DNA of 64,000 nucleotides from JL08 sp039969355 (GCA_039969355.1 JBDVOA010000019.1:1-64000), one strand, 5' to 3'. Positions 1 through 8,522 are shown, counted from the first letter of the stretch. Notes: generated by a model not told the origin, from the sequence alone. Program-made: numbers and translations.

Positions 1-2
1 CA

Positions 3-296
3 GGCAAATGCGATGTTTGCAGAAATTCGCTGCCGTTCGTTCTTCCGTCCACAATCATTTCAATCAGGAACGTCACCTTTACAAACGAGACAATTTCAAA
101 CTTAACCGAAGCGCCGCTCTCTCCGAGTGGCGCCAACTCTGCCCTTGCAAAGGACATTGGCATCTCTCGACAGAGCGTGAACACGTATGTGAAAGAACTC
201 GAAAAGAAAGGCTTCATCAAGATCAAGCGACTTGGCCAAGGGCGTGCCAATCTTTACGAATTGAACCTCAAAGCCAAGGTGTTGAAGCAGTGTTAG
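3..296 (+). CDS. Winged-helix DNA-binding protein, 3' end only (5' end outside window)
   Basis: The frame is open from the window edge to a TAG at 294-296, giving about 97 residues without a start, so the gene begins upstream. The visible N-terminal part contains a C-x-x-C pair (GKCDVCRN), perhaps the end of a zinc-binding or other upstream domain. Residues 50-90 form a clear helix-turn-helix: SALAKDIGISRQSVNTYVKE followed by a wing ending in RANLYEL. This resembles HTH proteins of mobile elements and plasmid replication modules, and a role in transcription or replication control is inference. The region after the stop holds three direct repeats, the first of which continues the same frame, so the original C-terminus may have been longer. 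The family assignment is only to a generic winged-helix fold. Confidence 0.7.
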   Translation, partial: GKCDVCRNSLPFVLPSTIISIRNVTFTNETISNLTEAPLSPSGANSALAKDIGISRQSVNTYVKELEKKGFIKIKRLGQGRANLYELNLKAKVLKQC

Positions 297-305
297 CCAA
301 ATTCA

Positions 306-373
306 GATGTCAAAATATTGGACATCTAGATGTCGGCAATTTGGACGACTAGCTGTCAAAATATCCGACACTA
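306..373. repeat. Three direct repeats of 22-23 bp just after the HTH gene
   Basis: Units at 306-328, 329-351 and 352-373 share the frame G(A/C)TGTC-N8-10-GGAC/CGAC-N-CTA. Spacing of about two helical turns next to a DNA-binding protein is what iterons or an operator array look like. Alternatively they are the decayed coding repeat of the HTH protein tail: the first unit in frame reads SDVKILDI and the second, in another frame, LDVGNLDD. Both readings are inference; only the repeat itself is seen. Confidence 0.6.
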
Positions 374-449
374 AGAATACACATAGAAGAATATTCAGAA
401 ATTAATACTCATAAGACTTTAAAGAAAAGAAATGGGGACAACCGACTGG

Positions 450-671
450 TCATCCCATCTGATTGTTTGACTTTCGTGGACGGCGAACGTTGATGGCAGC
501 GGCGTCGAGGTTGTTCTTCAGATGCACTGCGTAGTGCTTCTCGATCATCTCAACACTTGTCCGACAGTTCTTGGCGATCTGGTAAATGTCCGCGCCTTCA
601 AGCGGCCGGAATTGCCGACCGGCTATGACGACAGTATATGCTTTTGTGGAGGGGATGAAACAGCTATTAGC
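450..671 (-). pseudogene. Tyrosine-type site-specific integrase, C-terminal remnant
   Basis: Read on the minus strand, the frame ending at 450 encodes the last catalytic segment of a phage-type integrase: LEGADIYQIAKN, then RTSVEMIEKHY and AVHLKNNLDAAAIN. The Tyr of EKHY is in the position of the recombinase nucleophile. Similarity starts at about position 615; upstream the frame reads unrelated sequence and meets a TGA at 672-674, so the N-terminal arm-binding and core domains and the R..HxxR residues are missing. It lies about 300 bp from tRNA-His, a common integration target, which suggests a decayed integrated element. No start codon or ribosome site supports an intact gene. Confidence 0.75.
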
Positions 672-979
672 TCATCCAAGTGGCGACGAATTGAAGCACA
701 AATCCGCAGACAAGCATAGTCAAACCAACAATTGAAACCCATTCATACGTCATTCAATAGCTCCAGTTTGAAGTTCGGTCACCACATCGGCTGGTGCTGA
801 TCACCGACCCCCCCCGAAATATGGGTGGTTGCGTAATCGGCTGAAATGATTATGTCTCCAAACTGGACTTGAACCGCCTATGTCGGCGTGATAAATCCCG
901 ATGACATAAGACGTTTTTGTGACTAACTTGCGACTAAGGCTACTACCTGAAGTCGCTAAGTTGTTGAAAACTAAAGAGT
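672..979. other. Gene-free stretch between integrase remnant and tRNA-His
   Basis: About 308 bp with no credible coding frame on either strand. It contains a run of eight C residues at about 809-816. No convincing partial copy of the tRNA 3' end, which would mark an attachment site, was seen on this side. Confidence 0.4.
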
Positions 980-1056
980 GCCGCCTTAGCTCAGTAGGTT
1001 AGAGCGCCTGATTGTGGATCAGGAGGTCCCCCGTTCGAGCCGGGGAGGTGGTACCA
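980..1056 (+). tRNA. tRNA-His (GTG anticodon)
   Basis: The 77 nt fold as a complete tRNA including an encoded CCA (1054-1056). The anticodon arm is CCTGA-TTGTGGA-TCAGG with anticodon GTG, and the T arm holds the TTCGAGC loop. The acceptor stem pairs GCCGCCT with AGGTGGT and the discriminator base is A. The base before position 1 is T, so the G-1 that marks histidine tRNA in most organisms is not encoded. This matches the known loss of G-1 together with a changed discriminator base in one clade of Alphaproteobacteria. Confidence 0.95.
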
Positions 1057-1223
1057 CCAAAACCTCTAAATAAGACAGGTGATTAAAAGGTGGTTGACGC
1101 GACCATTTCAGGTGTTTTTTCGGTCTTTGGATATGACCTAGGCCCCTATGTGCGCGCTTGCCTCACCCCTCAGACGAAGCAAACACTGGTTTGGTGAATT
1201 GACCTCCGTTACCGGGACAGTGT

Positions 1224-1237
1224 GTGATCTGGATCAA
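1224..1237 (+). promoter_or_regulatory. Probable FNR/FnrL box upstream of hemN
   Basis: GTGATCTGGATCAA matches the FNR consensus TTGAT-N4-ATCAA with one mismatch. It lies about 150 bp before the hemN start. FnrL control of oxygen-independent coproporphyrinogen oxidase genes is established in Rhodobacter; control here is inferred. The rest of the 1057-1384 stretch holds no gene I can support. Confidence 0.6.
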
Positions 1238-1384
1238 CGACAACGAACCGCCTTGCTAAGACCATGAAAGCTGATGAGCGATAATAGTGGTTCTGGGTAG
1301 GGGCTGGAGAAAGCACTTGTCGTTCACGATTGGCGGCGCAGTCTACGGGATGCCGCTATGTCGGTTGAACAGATTGGGACAACA

Positions 1385-2734
1385 ATGACTGATACGCTGA
1401 GAACTTACATGAGCCGCAATGTGCCGCGTTACACGAGCTATCCCACCGCACCGCATTTTTCGCAGGCGGTTGGTTCAAAAGAGTATGCGCATTGGCTTTC
1501 AGAACTATCGCCAAGTGCGCCAGTTTCCATCTATCTGCACGTCCCGTTCTGTCGCGAGCTTTGCTGGTATTGTGGATGCAACATGAAACTCGCCAAACGG
1601 GATGCACCTGTTGCCCAATATGCACAGACGCTGACCCGCGAGATCGACCTCTTGTCAGCGCATTTGCCAGGCCGAATGGAGATCTCGCATCTGCATTGGG
1701 GTGGTGGGACACCTACGTCCCTGGTGCCGGACGACCTTGAGCGCGTTATGGACGCTGTGCGGGCGAACTTCCACGTCACGTCAGATGCGGAACTGGCGAT
1801 TGAAAGCGATCCCCGAACGCTTACCGACGAAATGATTGACCGGATCGGTCAACTGGCCTTCACCCGTGCGAGTTTTGGGGTGCAGGAATTTGATCCAAGA
1901 GTTCAGGAGGCGATCAACCGCATACAGCCGCCAAATATGGTCCGACGGTCTGTCGAAGGTCTGCGTGCTGCCGGTGTTTCCGGGATCAATTTTGATTTGA
2001 TCTATGGTCTGCCTTATCAAACGGTCGACACGCTCCTCGAGACGATCCGCCTTTGTGTTGAAATGCGGCCCGACCGGATGGCGCTTTTTGGGTATGCGCA
2101 CGTGCCGTGGATGGCCAAGAAGCAGAGGCTTATTGATGAAGCCGCGCTGCCAAGCGTGGATGAGCGGCTTGCGCAATCACTATCAGCGGGTCAGGCTTTG
2201 ACAGAGGCAGGCTATGTTCCCATCGGGCTTGACCATTTTGCGCTCCCTTCGGATTCCATGGCCAAGGCCGCTTGGTCAGGCAACCTTCGCCGCAACTTCC
2301 AAGGCTATACGACGGACAAGGTGGAGACGATACTTGGCGTCGGATCAACGTCCATCGGTCGCACGCCGTCGGGCTACGTGCAGAACTTTTCAGAAACGGG
2401 CGCATGGGCGCGAGCAGTAGACGCTGGCGAGCTGCCAGTCGGAAAAGGCGTCGCTTTCACACAGGACGACAGTCTGCGTGGTTATGTCATCGAAAGACTG
2501 ATGTGCTGTGGCGAGATTGATCTTGTCGAAGCAGCGCTGCGCAGTGGCGTTTCGAAGGATTGGCACCGTGAGCTTGAGCCCGACCTGGTCACATTGGAAG
2601 CGGACGGTCTGATAGCACGTCAAGGCGGGCGCATATCGGTGACGAAGAAAGGCGCGCCGGTTGTACGTGTGGTTGCGTCGGTCTTTGACGCTTATCTCGT
2701 CGCGAATACCACGCGGCATGCGGTGGCCGTCTGA
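1385..2734 (+). CDS. hemN: Oxygen-independent coproporphyrinogen III oxidase
   Basis: A radical-SAM enzyme that decarboxylates coproporphyrinogen III to protoporphyrinogen IX without oxygen, allowing haem (and, in phototrophs, bacteriochlorophyll) synthesis at low oxygen. The protein (449 residues) carries the family hallmark CRELCWYCGC, whose C-x3-C-x2-C (about residues 56-63) ligates the 4Fe-4S cluster. It also has GGGTPTSL, which binds SAM, and the N-terminal RYTSYPTAPHF typical of HemN proper rather than HemW. An ATG nine codons upstream (1358) is also in frame. I prefer 1385 because a GGGA stretch sits just before it and family members have about a dozen residues before the RYTSYPT motif. 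The upstream FNR-like site fits anaerobic induction. It is a stand-alone gene. Confidence 0.96.
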   Translation: MTDTLRTYMSRNVPRYTSYPTAPHFSQAVGSKEYAHWLSELSPSAPVSIYLHVPFCRELCWYCGCNMKLAKRDAPVAQYAQTLTREIDLLSAHLPGRMEISHLHWGGGTPTSLVPDDLERVMDAVRANFHVTSDAELAIESDPRTLTDEMIDRIGQLAFTRASFGVQEFDPRVQEAINRIQPPNMVRRSVEGLRAAGVSGINFDLIYGLPYQTVDTLLETIRLCVEMRPDRMALFGYAHVPWMAKKQRLIDEAALPSVDERLAQSLSAGQALTEAGYVPIGLDHFALPSDSMAKAAWSGNLRRNFQGYTTDKVETILGVGSTSIGRTPSGYVQNFSETGAWARAVDAGELPVGKGVAFTQDDSLRGYVIERLMCCGEIDLVEAALRSGVSKDWHRELEPDLVTLEADGLIARQGGRISVTKKGAPVVRVVASVFDAYLVANTTRHAVAV

Positions 2735-2865
2735 TAAGTTCTGCAATTCTGTGTTGTAAGGCCCCCGGTGGAATCTTCCGTCTCTAAATTCGACAGGCCC
2801 ACTGGTGCAATTTCGGATAAACAAAAATGTTGAAGTTGTCTGGCGGCCTCAAACATAAACTGCTG

Positions 2866-3699
2866 TCAAAGTGCGGTGCGCAGGTGCCACAATTCGGGAA
2901 ACAGTTCCACTTCGAGCATCCGCTTGAGGTAACTCACGCCTCCGGTGCCGCCGGTGCCGCGCTTGAAGCCAATCACGCGCTCAACGGTTGTGACGTGATT
3001 GAACCGCCATCGCCGGAAATAGTCCTCGAGGTCGATGAGTTTTTCGGCCAGTTCGTAGAGTTCCCAGTGCGTTTTCGGATCGCGGTAGATTTGTGACCAT
3101 GCGTCTGCGACGGCCTGGTTGGGAGTGTGGGGGCGGGACAGATCACGGGTCAATACGTCGGCGGGCAGTGCAACTATCTTGTTCAGAGCGGCCAGTGACA
3201 CATCGTAGATCGAGCGGTGCTCAAGTTCCGTTTGCAATATTTTTGTCACGGCAGGTCGATGCGCATGTGGGCGCATCATTGCGGTGTTGCGATTGCCCAG
3301 AATGAACTCGATCTGGCGGTACTGATGAGATTGAAACCCGGAAGACTGACCAAGCGCCTCGCGGAAAGTGGTATAGTCGCTGGGCGTCATCGTGCGCAGT
3401 ACATCCCATGCGTTGTTGAGCTGTTCAAGAATTCGAGCTACGCGCGCCAGCATCTTGAATGCAGGCCGCAGGTCGGGGCCCTCAAGCGCGGATCGCGCCG
3501 CAGTCAGTTCATGGACGGCAAGTCGCATCCAAAGTTCAGAAGTCTGATGCTGGATGATAAAAAGCATCTCGTCATGGGCATTCGAGAGGGGCCTTTGCGC
3601 GCCCAGGATTGCTTCCAACCCTAGGTAATCCCCATAGGACATCCGCCCGTCAAAAGACATCTGAGCACCTTCGTCCTCCGGGTCATAAGGGTCGGTCAT
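2866..3699 (-). CDS. kynA: Tryptophan 2,3-dioxygenase
   Basis: A haem enzyme that opens the indole ring of L-tryptophan to N-formylkynurenine, the first step of kynurenine catabolism. The 277-residue length is typical of bacterial TDO. Motifs include FIIQHQTSELWMRL, whose His51 matches the catalytic base, and HVTTVERVIG near residue 235, which carries the proximal haem ligand, followed by a glycine-rich GTGGTGG loop. The start at 3699 is supported by GGAGG seven bases upstream. It is last in a minus-strand operon after kynU and an acetyltransferase, overlapping the latter by 17 bp. A kynurenine formamidase is not seen nearby and must be encoded elsewhere. Confidence 0.97.
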   Translation of the reverse strand: MTDPYDPEDEGAQMSFDGRMSYGDYLGLEAILGAQRPLSNAHDEMLFIIQHQTSELWMRLAVHELTAARSALEGPDLRPAFKMLARVARILEQLNNAWDVLRTMTPSDYTTFREALGQSSGFQSHQYRQIEFILGNRNTAMMRPHAHRPAVTKILQTELEHRSIYDVSLAALNKIVALPADVLTRDLSRPHTPNQAVADAWSQIYRDPKTHWELYELAEKLIDLEDYFRRWRFNHVTTVERVIGFKRGTGGTGGVSYLKRMLEVELFPELWHLRTAL

Positions 3700-4177
3700 T
3701 GGGGACCTCCGTCAAATCAAGCGACATATGGAAACGCTCAATTACCTGCCCATTCAAGGTATGGTTTTCGGCGTAATCCTCTTGCCATCCATGTTTGGCA
3801 AGAAACCGGCGGGCAAGGTGGCTTGCATGGACCGTAAGAGTGCCCAGACCGCTGGCCGTGGCCTGCGTGATCAGCGCCGCATAAAGCGCATCGGCGACGC
3901 CGGAGCCTTTCGCCTCTGGCATCACAAAGGCCATGTCCAAATAGCCGCGCGGGGTGAGAGACATGAATCCGGTGATACCATTTTCCATTTCGGCGACCCA
4001 GCACCACTGGTCAAGCAACTTGTCCGGTTGCAACTGATCAGGTGCGTCGCTTGGCGCCCATGCCGCGCGCTGGGCCTGACTGTAGAAATCGGCGGCGCCG
4101 GACCGCACAGCGTGGTAGAACACTTTTTTGCAATGGGCCCTGTCCTTAGGGGCATATGGACGAATGGAGAGTGTCAC
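3683..4177 (-). CDS. GNAT family N-acetyltransferase in the kynurenine operon
   Basis: A 164-residue GNAT-fold protein. It starts SIRPYAPKDRAHC and has the acetyl-CoA loop region around AKGSGVADALYAAL (Q/R-x-x-G-x-G/A pattern, here K-G-S-G-V-A), followed by the C-terminal strand with FLAKHGWQ. I chose the GTG at 4177 because it overlaps the kynU stop in a 4-bp GTGA junction, the usual sign of translational coupling; a longer in-frame ATG exists at 4216. The substrate is unknown. The location between kynU and kynA suggests a tryptophan-pathway intermediate such as kynurenine or anthranilate, but that is inference. Confidence 0.85.
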   Translation of the reverse strand: MTLSIRPYAPKDRAHCKKVFYHAVRSGAADFYSQAQRAAWAPSDAPDQLQPDKLLDQWCWVAEMENGITGFMSLTPRGYLDMAFVMPEAKGSGVADALYAALITQATASGLGTLTVHASHLARRFLAKHGWQEDYAENHTLNGQVIERFHMSLDLTEVPNDRPL

Positions 4178-5367
4178 GTCACTGTAGCCCGGACCTTGTA
4201 ATCGTCCCTGTCCCAAAGATCGTTTTGCATAACTTCGGCGATGATACCAGCTGCTGCCTGCACATCACTTTCATCGATGAACAAGGGCGCAAAACCAAAT
4301 CGCATAATGCCGGGTTCGCGGTAGTCACCAATGACGCCACGTGCGATTACTGCTTGCATGGCAGCGTAGCCTTCTGAAAACTGGAACGAAACCTGACTGC
4401 TGCGCTGAGCGCTTGCGCGGGGACTAACCAGATCGAGCATTGGGCAGGCTGCTTCTACCTCGGCGATGAACAACTCGGTAAGTTTGATCGATTTTTTGCG
4501 TACATCATCCATATCGACCATGTCCCAAATATCCATGGCGGTTTCTAGTGCTGCCAATTGGATTACAGGCGGGGTACCGATGCGAAGCCTTTCAGCCCCG
4601 GTTGTCGGGCGGTACTCAAGATCAAAGGCAAATGGCGCCGTGTGTCCATGCCACCCCGAAAGGGCGGGTTCCATAGTGTTCGCATGTCTTGGCGCAACAT
4701 AAATGAATGCCGGGGCACCGGGACCACCATTGAGGTATTTATAAGTACAACCAACCGCAAAATCAGCTTTTGCGGCGGCAACATCAACTGGCACAGCGCC
4801 CGCGGTATGCGCGAGATCCCAAACAGTTAGTGCACCAGCTTCATGGGCCTTGCGCGTCAAGGCCATCATGTTGTGCATTCTGCCCGTACGATAATCTGCC
4901 TCTGTCAGCATTACGACAGCAACTTCGTCGGTGATATTTGCCTCGACTTCATCGGGCGAAACAATGCTTAATTCATGCCCTTGGCCAAGGGTTTTGATCA
5001 GCCCCTCCGCCATATAAAGATCAGTGGGAAAGTTGCCATTGTCCGACAGAATGACGCGACGGTCCGGGCGCATGGCTAAGGCAGCAGCAAGTGCCTGATA
5101 AACCTTGATCGACAGTGTTTCGCCCATCACGACATGGCTGGCCTCGGCGCCAATCAGGCGACCGACCCGGTCACCGACGGTCATCGGTTTGGTGTACCAG
5201 CCGGCGTTGTTCCAACCGGTGATCAGCATATCGCCCCATTCATCACGCAGCATCTGATTCACACGTGCAGGCGCTGCCAATGGCAAGGGGCCAAGCGAGT
5301 TTCCATCCAGATAGATCAGACCTTCAGGCAAATGGAACATGGCCTTGGTCGCGGCAAAGTCAGTCAT
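4174..5367 (-). CDS. kynU: Kynureninase
   Basis: A PLP enzyme that cleaves kynurenine to anthranilate and alanine. With the ATG at 5367 the protein is 397 residues, the usual bacterial length, and an AGGAG lies six bases upstream; a longer frame up to 5556 has no such support. Motifs are IYLDGNSLGPLP at the N-terminus, WDLAHTAGAVP (Asp near 184, pairing with the PLP ring nitrogen) and TYKYLNGGPGAP with the Schiff-base lysine near residue 210. It is followed by the acetyltransferase and kynA in one operon, with the short-chain dehydrogenase gene 120 bp upstream. Confidence 0.97.
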   Translation of the reverse strand: MTDFAATKAMFHLPEGLIYLDGNSLGPLPLAAPARVNQMLRDEWGDMLITGWNNAGWYTKPMTVGDRVGRLIGAEASHVVMGETLSIKVYQALAAALAMRPDRRVILSDNGNFPTDLYMAEGLIKTLGQGHELSIVSPDEVEANITDEVAVVMLTEADYRTGRMHNMMALTRKAHEAGALTVWDLAHTAGAVPVDVAAAKADFAVGCTYKYLNGGPGAPAFIYVAPRHANTMEPALSGWHGHTAPFAFDLEYRPTTGAERLRIGTPPVIQLAALETAMDIWDMVDMDDVRKKSIKLTELFIAEVEAACPMLDLVSPRASAQRSSQVSFQFSEGYAAMQAVIARGVIGDYREPGIMRFGFAPLFIDESDVQAAAGIIAEVMQNDLWDRDDYKVRATVT

Positions 5368-5486
5368 CGGGCGGCTCCTGGAGGTATTTTGCCTTAAGGT
5401 ATCTTTCAGACGCGGGCTGCTCAAGCCCCGCTCTGTTGTTGAATGCCGCGGGAAAAGCCCGAAGAATTCACTTCTAGTGCAGGCCG

Positions 5487-6239
5487 CTACATCTGTCCGC
5501 CAGCGATCTGGATCGCTTGACCATTCACACTCTGCGACCCGGGAAGGCAAAGCCATAGGGCGGCTGCCGCCACCTCGGAGGGTTCGATAAGTTGCTTATG
5601 CCGGTTTGCTTTGATCATCGTTTTGCGCGCTTCTTTCTCTGAGATGCCAGCCCGGACAGAGATGCTGACGGCGTTGCGTTCAACGATCGGCGTATCCACG
5701 TAGCCTGGGCACAGGGCGTTAAACGTATAGGGATCGTGCATATATTCTTCGCTTAGTGCACGGGTAAGCCCGATCAACCCGTGTTTGGTGGCCGTATAAC
5801 AAGACGCACCCCGTAACCCTCGAACACCTGCGATTGACGATACTGCAATAACCCGGCCCCAGTCCGTCTGCCGCATTGACGTTAATGCCTCGCGGATTGT
5901 TAGAAACGCGCCATCAAGATTGGTTGCCATCATGTTGCGCCAGAACTCCATATCGGTCTTGTCGGTGGGGCGCCCCTCTGCGATGCCAGCATTTGCCACA
6001 CAAATCTGAAGTGGACCGTGCGTCTTGGTGATGGCTGCGATCTTGGTGACAACATCTGCCTCGTTGCGCACATCCATGGCGGTGCCATGGATGCCGTTGG
6101 TTGCCACGGCGTCCAGCACGCGCTGTCGCCGCCCGGTGATGGTGACTGTCGCGCCTTGCTCCGCCAAGGCTTGTGCAATCGCCAGCCCGATGCCTGAGCC
6201 GCCGCCGGTTACCAAAGCATGTTTGCCTTTTAGGTGCAT
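5487..6239 (-). CDS. Short-chain dehydrogenase/reductase (SDR)
   Basis: A classical 250-residue SDR. It has the nucleotide-binding TGGGSGIG at residues 11-18, NAG at 83-85, catalytic Ser134/135 and the YTATK motif with Tyr148 and Lys152. The C-terminus (SVNGQAIQIAGGQM) resembles 3-hydroxybutyrate dehydrogenase and 3-hydroxyacyl-CoA dehydrogenase relatives. It lies upstream of kynU on the same strand with a 120-bp gap, so it may be co-transcribed. Role in anthranilate or tryptophan breakdown is inference. GGAAGG eight bases before the ATG supports the start. Confidence 0.9.
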   Translation of the reverse strand: MHLKGKHALVTGGGSGIGLAIAQALAEQGATVTITGRRQRVLDAVATNGIHGTAMDVRNEADVVTKIAAITKTHGPLQICVANAGIAEGRPTDKTDMEFWRNMMATNLDGAFLTIREALTSMRQTDWGRVIAVSSIAGVRGLRGASCYTATKHGLIGLTRALSEEYMHDPYTFNALCPGYVDTPIVERNAVSISVRAGISEKEARKTMIKANRHKQLIEPSEVAAAALWLCLPGSQSVNGQAIQIAGGQM

Positions 6240-6369
6240 AGGGTAATCCTTCCGATTTGGGCCAGCTTAACCTAGCATCAGGTAGTGACAAGATGTCATG
6301 GATACGCGGGCCGCATTCTCGCTTAAGGCAGACCAAAATTAGCAGGATTACTAAGGGAGACCCGTCACA

Positions 6370-6819
6370 TTGAAAGTTCTGGACGTTCCTCCAGTTTGGC
6401 TGGCTGGTTTCACCGCCTTGGCCTGGGTGCAGTCCGGCTATTTTCCCCTTGGTCTGGGATTTGGCGGTGCCTGGGCAGATTTTGTGGGCGGCTTGCTGAT
6501 CGGGGGCGGGCTGATCCTTTTAGCAATGGCGATCGTTGAGTTTCGCCGCCACAAAACCACGATCTTGCCGCACGGATCGGCCATCGCGCTTATTCAGTCC
6601 GGAATTTTTAGCAAGTCACGCAATCCGATTTATCTCGGCGATGTCTTGATCCTGTCGGGTCTGATACTTCGTTGGGATGCCGTCCCGTCACTGGCATTGG
6701 TGCCAATCTTCGTCTGGGTATTGGAAAAGCGCTTTATTATTCCAGAGGAAAACAGAATGCGGCGAACTTTCCGCACTGATTTTGCGCGATATGAAGCCAA
6801 AGTGCGGCGTTGGGTCTAG
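6370..6819 (+). CDS. Isoprenylcysteine carboxyl methyltransferase-like membrane protein
   Basis: A 149-residue protein with two N-terminal hydrophobic segments and the ICMT/PEMT signature: SGIFSKSRNPIYLGDVLIL (residues 77-96), then a C-terminal motif RFIIPEENRMRRTF followed by F-x-x-Y. Members methylate lipids, isoprenylated cysteines or small molecules using SAM within the membrane; bacterial substrates are mostly unknown. The start is TTG at 6370 with GGGAGA upstream. It is divergent from the SDR gene and precedes pntA by 131 bp. Confidence 0.85.
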   Translation: MKVLDVPPVWLAGFTALAWVQSGYFPLGLGFGGAWADFVGGLLIGGGLILLAMAIVEFRRHKTTILPHGSAIALIQSGIFSKSRNPIYLGDVLILSGLILRWDAVPSLALVPIFVWVLEKRFIIPEENRMRRTFRTDFARYEAKVRRWV

Positions 6820-6950
6820 CGGATTGACCCATTTAGCAAATCATTGTTGCCGATTGCTTGCGCAACTTTATTGCGCGGGGTAGGGACTGGACATGGCATG
6901 TCGAATGCCTGCTGCATATTTAAAAACCGAACAAGACGGGGGATTTTGAA

Positions 6951-8522
6951 TTGAAGATAGGGACACCACGGGAAGTTTTTGAGGGTGAGGCACGTGTGGC
7001 GATGACGCCCGACAGTGCCCTTCAATTGCAAAAACTCGGGCACGATTGTTTGATCGAAGCGGGTGCAGGTGTGCCCGCAGGTTTTTCAGATGCTGACTAT
7101 AAGGCTGCAGGTGTTGAGGTCGTCAAGACCACCGCCGCACTTTGGAAAGGTGCGGATATCGTTGCCAAGGTTCGCGTTCCTTCTGACGCAGAGATGAAGC
7201 GACTTCGCGCAGATCAGACTTTGATTTCATTCTTCAGCCCGGTGGCGGATGAAAAAAAGATGGGGCAGGCGGCCAAGAAGGGTGCGACTGTCGTTGCAAT
7301 GGAAATGATCCCCCGGATCAGTCGCGCCCAGAAAATGGACGCGTTGAGTTCAATGGCCAATATCGCGGGGTATCGCGCGGTGATTGAGGCTGGCAACAAC
7401 TTTGGCCGTTTCTTTACCGGCCAGATCACGGCGGCCGGTAAGGTTCCGCCTGCCAAAGTTCTGGTTGTGGGTGCGGGCGTGGCAGGGCTTGCCGCCATCG
7501 GGACATCGACGTCGCTGGGCGCGATCACCTATGCCTTTGATGTGCGTCCCGAAGTGGCGGAACAGGTCGAATCCATGGGGGCCGAGTTTGTCTACCTCGA
7601 TTTTGAGGAAGAACAGCAGGACGGTGCGTCTTCGGGCGGGTATGCCTCGGTCTCTTCGCCGGAATTCCGCGAAGCACAGCTTGCCAAGTTCCGCGAGTTG
7701 GCGCCAGAAGTGGACATCGTGATTACCACAGCGCTGATCCCGAACCGCGAAGCGCCGGAATTGTGGACCGAGGACATGGTAAAATCCATGAAGCCGGGGT
7801 CTGTCATTGTCGATCTGGCGGCGGAAAAGGGCGGCAACTGCAAGCTGACCGTGGCGGATGAGAAGATCGTGACTGAGAACGGCGTGACCATCATCGGCTA
7901 CACCGATTTCCCCAGCCGCATGGCGACACAGGCCTCAACCCTTTATGCCACCAACATCCGCCATCTGATGACCGACCTCACACCGGAAAAAGACGGCGTG
8001 GTCAATCACGACATGGAAGACGACGTGATCCGGGGCGCAACAGTTGCATACGCCAAAGAAGTCACGTTCCCGCCGCCGCCGCCTAAAGTGCAAGCGATAG
8101 CGGCTAAACCCAAGGAACCTGTCAAGGAACTGACTGCCGAGGAAGTGCGCGCAAATGAAGTTGCCGCGTTCAAGGCGCAGACCAAAAATCAGGTTGCGCT
8201 GCTGACCATTGGTGGCGGGCTGCTGCTGGCCGTGGGTCTGGTGGCCCCGGCAAGCTTCATGCAGCACTTCATTGTCTTTGTGCTGGCGGTTTTTGTTGGT
8301 TTCCAGGTGATTTGGAACGTGTCGCACAGCCTGCACACCCCGTTGATGGCGGTCACAAACGCGATTTCGTCGATCATCATTCTGGGTGCGTTGATGCAGA
8401 TCGGATCCGGGTCATTTCTGGTCATTCTGCTGGCGGCGCTCTCGGTTTTCATGGCCGGGATCAACATATTTGGCGGCTTCATGGTGACACGGCGCATGCT
8501 CGCCATGTTCCAGAAGTCGTAA
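6951..8522 (+). CDS. pntA: NAD(P) transhydrogenase subunit alpha
   Basis: The NAD(H)-binding and part of the membrane sector of the proton-translocating transhydrogenase, which uses the proton gradient to make NADPH from NADH. The 523 residues contain the complete alpha form: an alanine dehydrogenase-like N-terminal domain, a Rossmann motif VVGAGVAGLAAIGT near residue 170, a proline-rich linker (PPPPPKVQ) and about four transmembrane helices after residue 405. In Rhodobacter-type enzymes this subunit is often split in two; here it is one chain. The TTG start at 6951 follows a GGGG stretch. pntB follows after 12 bp. Confidence 0.97.
   Translation: MKIGTPREVFEGEARVAMTPDSALQLQKLGHDCLIEAGAGVPAGFSDADYKAAGVEVVKTTAALWKGADIVAKVRVPSDAEMKRLRADQTLISFFSPVADEKKMGQAAKKGATVVAMEMIPRISRAQKMDALSSMANIAGYRAVIEAGNNFGRFFTGQITAAGKVPPAKVLVVGAGVAGLAAIGTSTSLGAITYAFDVRPEVAEQVESMGAEFVYLDFEEEQQDGASSGGYASVSSPEFREAQLAKFRELAPEVDIVITTALIPNREAPELWTEDMVKSMKPGSVIVDLAAEKGGNCKLTVADEKIVTENGVTIIGYTDFPSRMATQASTLYATNIRHLMTDLTPEKDGVVNHDMEDDVIRGATVAYAKEVTFPPPPPKVQAIAAKPKEPVKELTAEEVRANEVAAFKAQTKNQVALLTIGGGLLLAVGLVAPASFMQHFIVFVLAVFVGFQVIWNVSHSLHTPLMAVTNAISSIIILGALMQIGSGSFLVILLAALSVFMAGINIFGGFMVTRRMLAMFQKS

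Noticed and set aside
5368..5556. 63-residue N-terminal extension of kynureninase
   Set aside because: Arg/Ser-rich, not seen in the family, and the ATG at 5367 has a good ribosome site.
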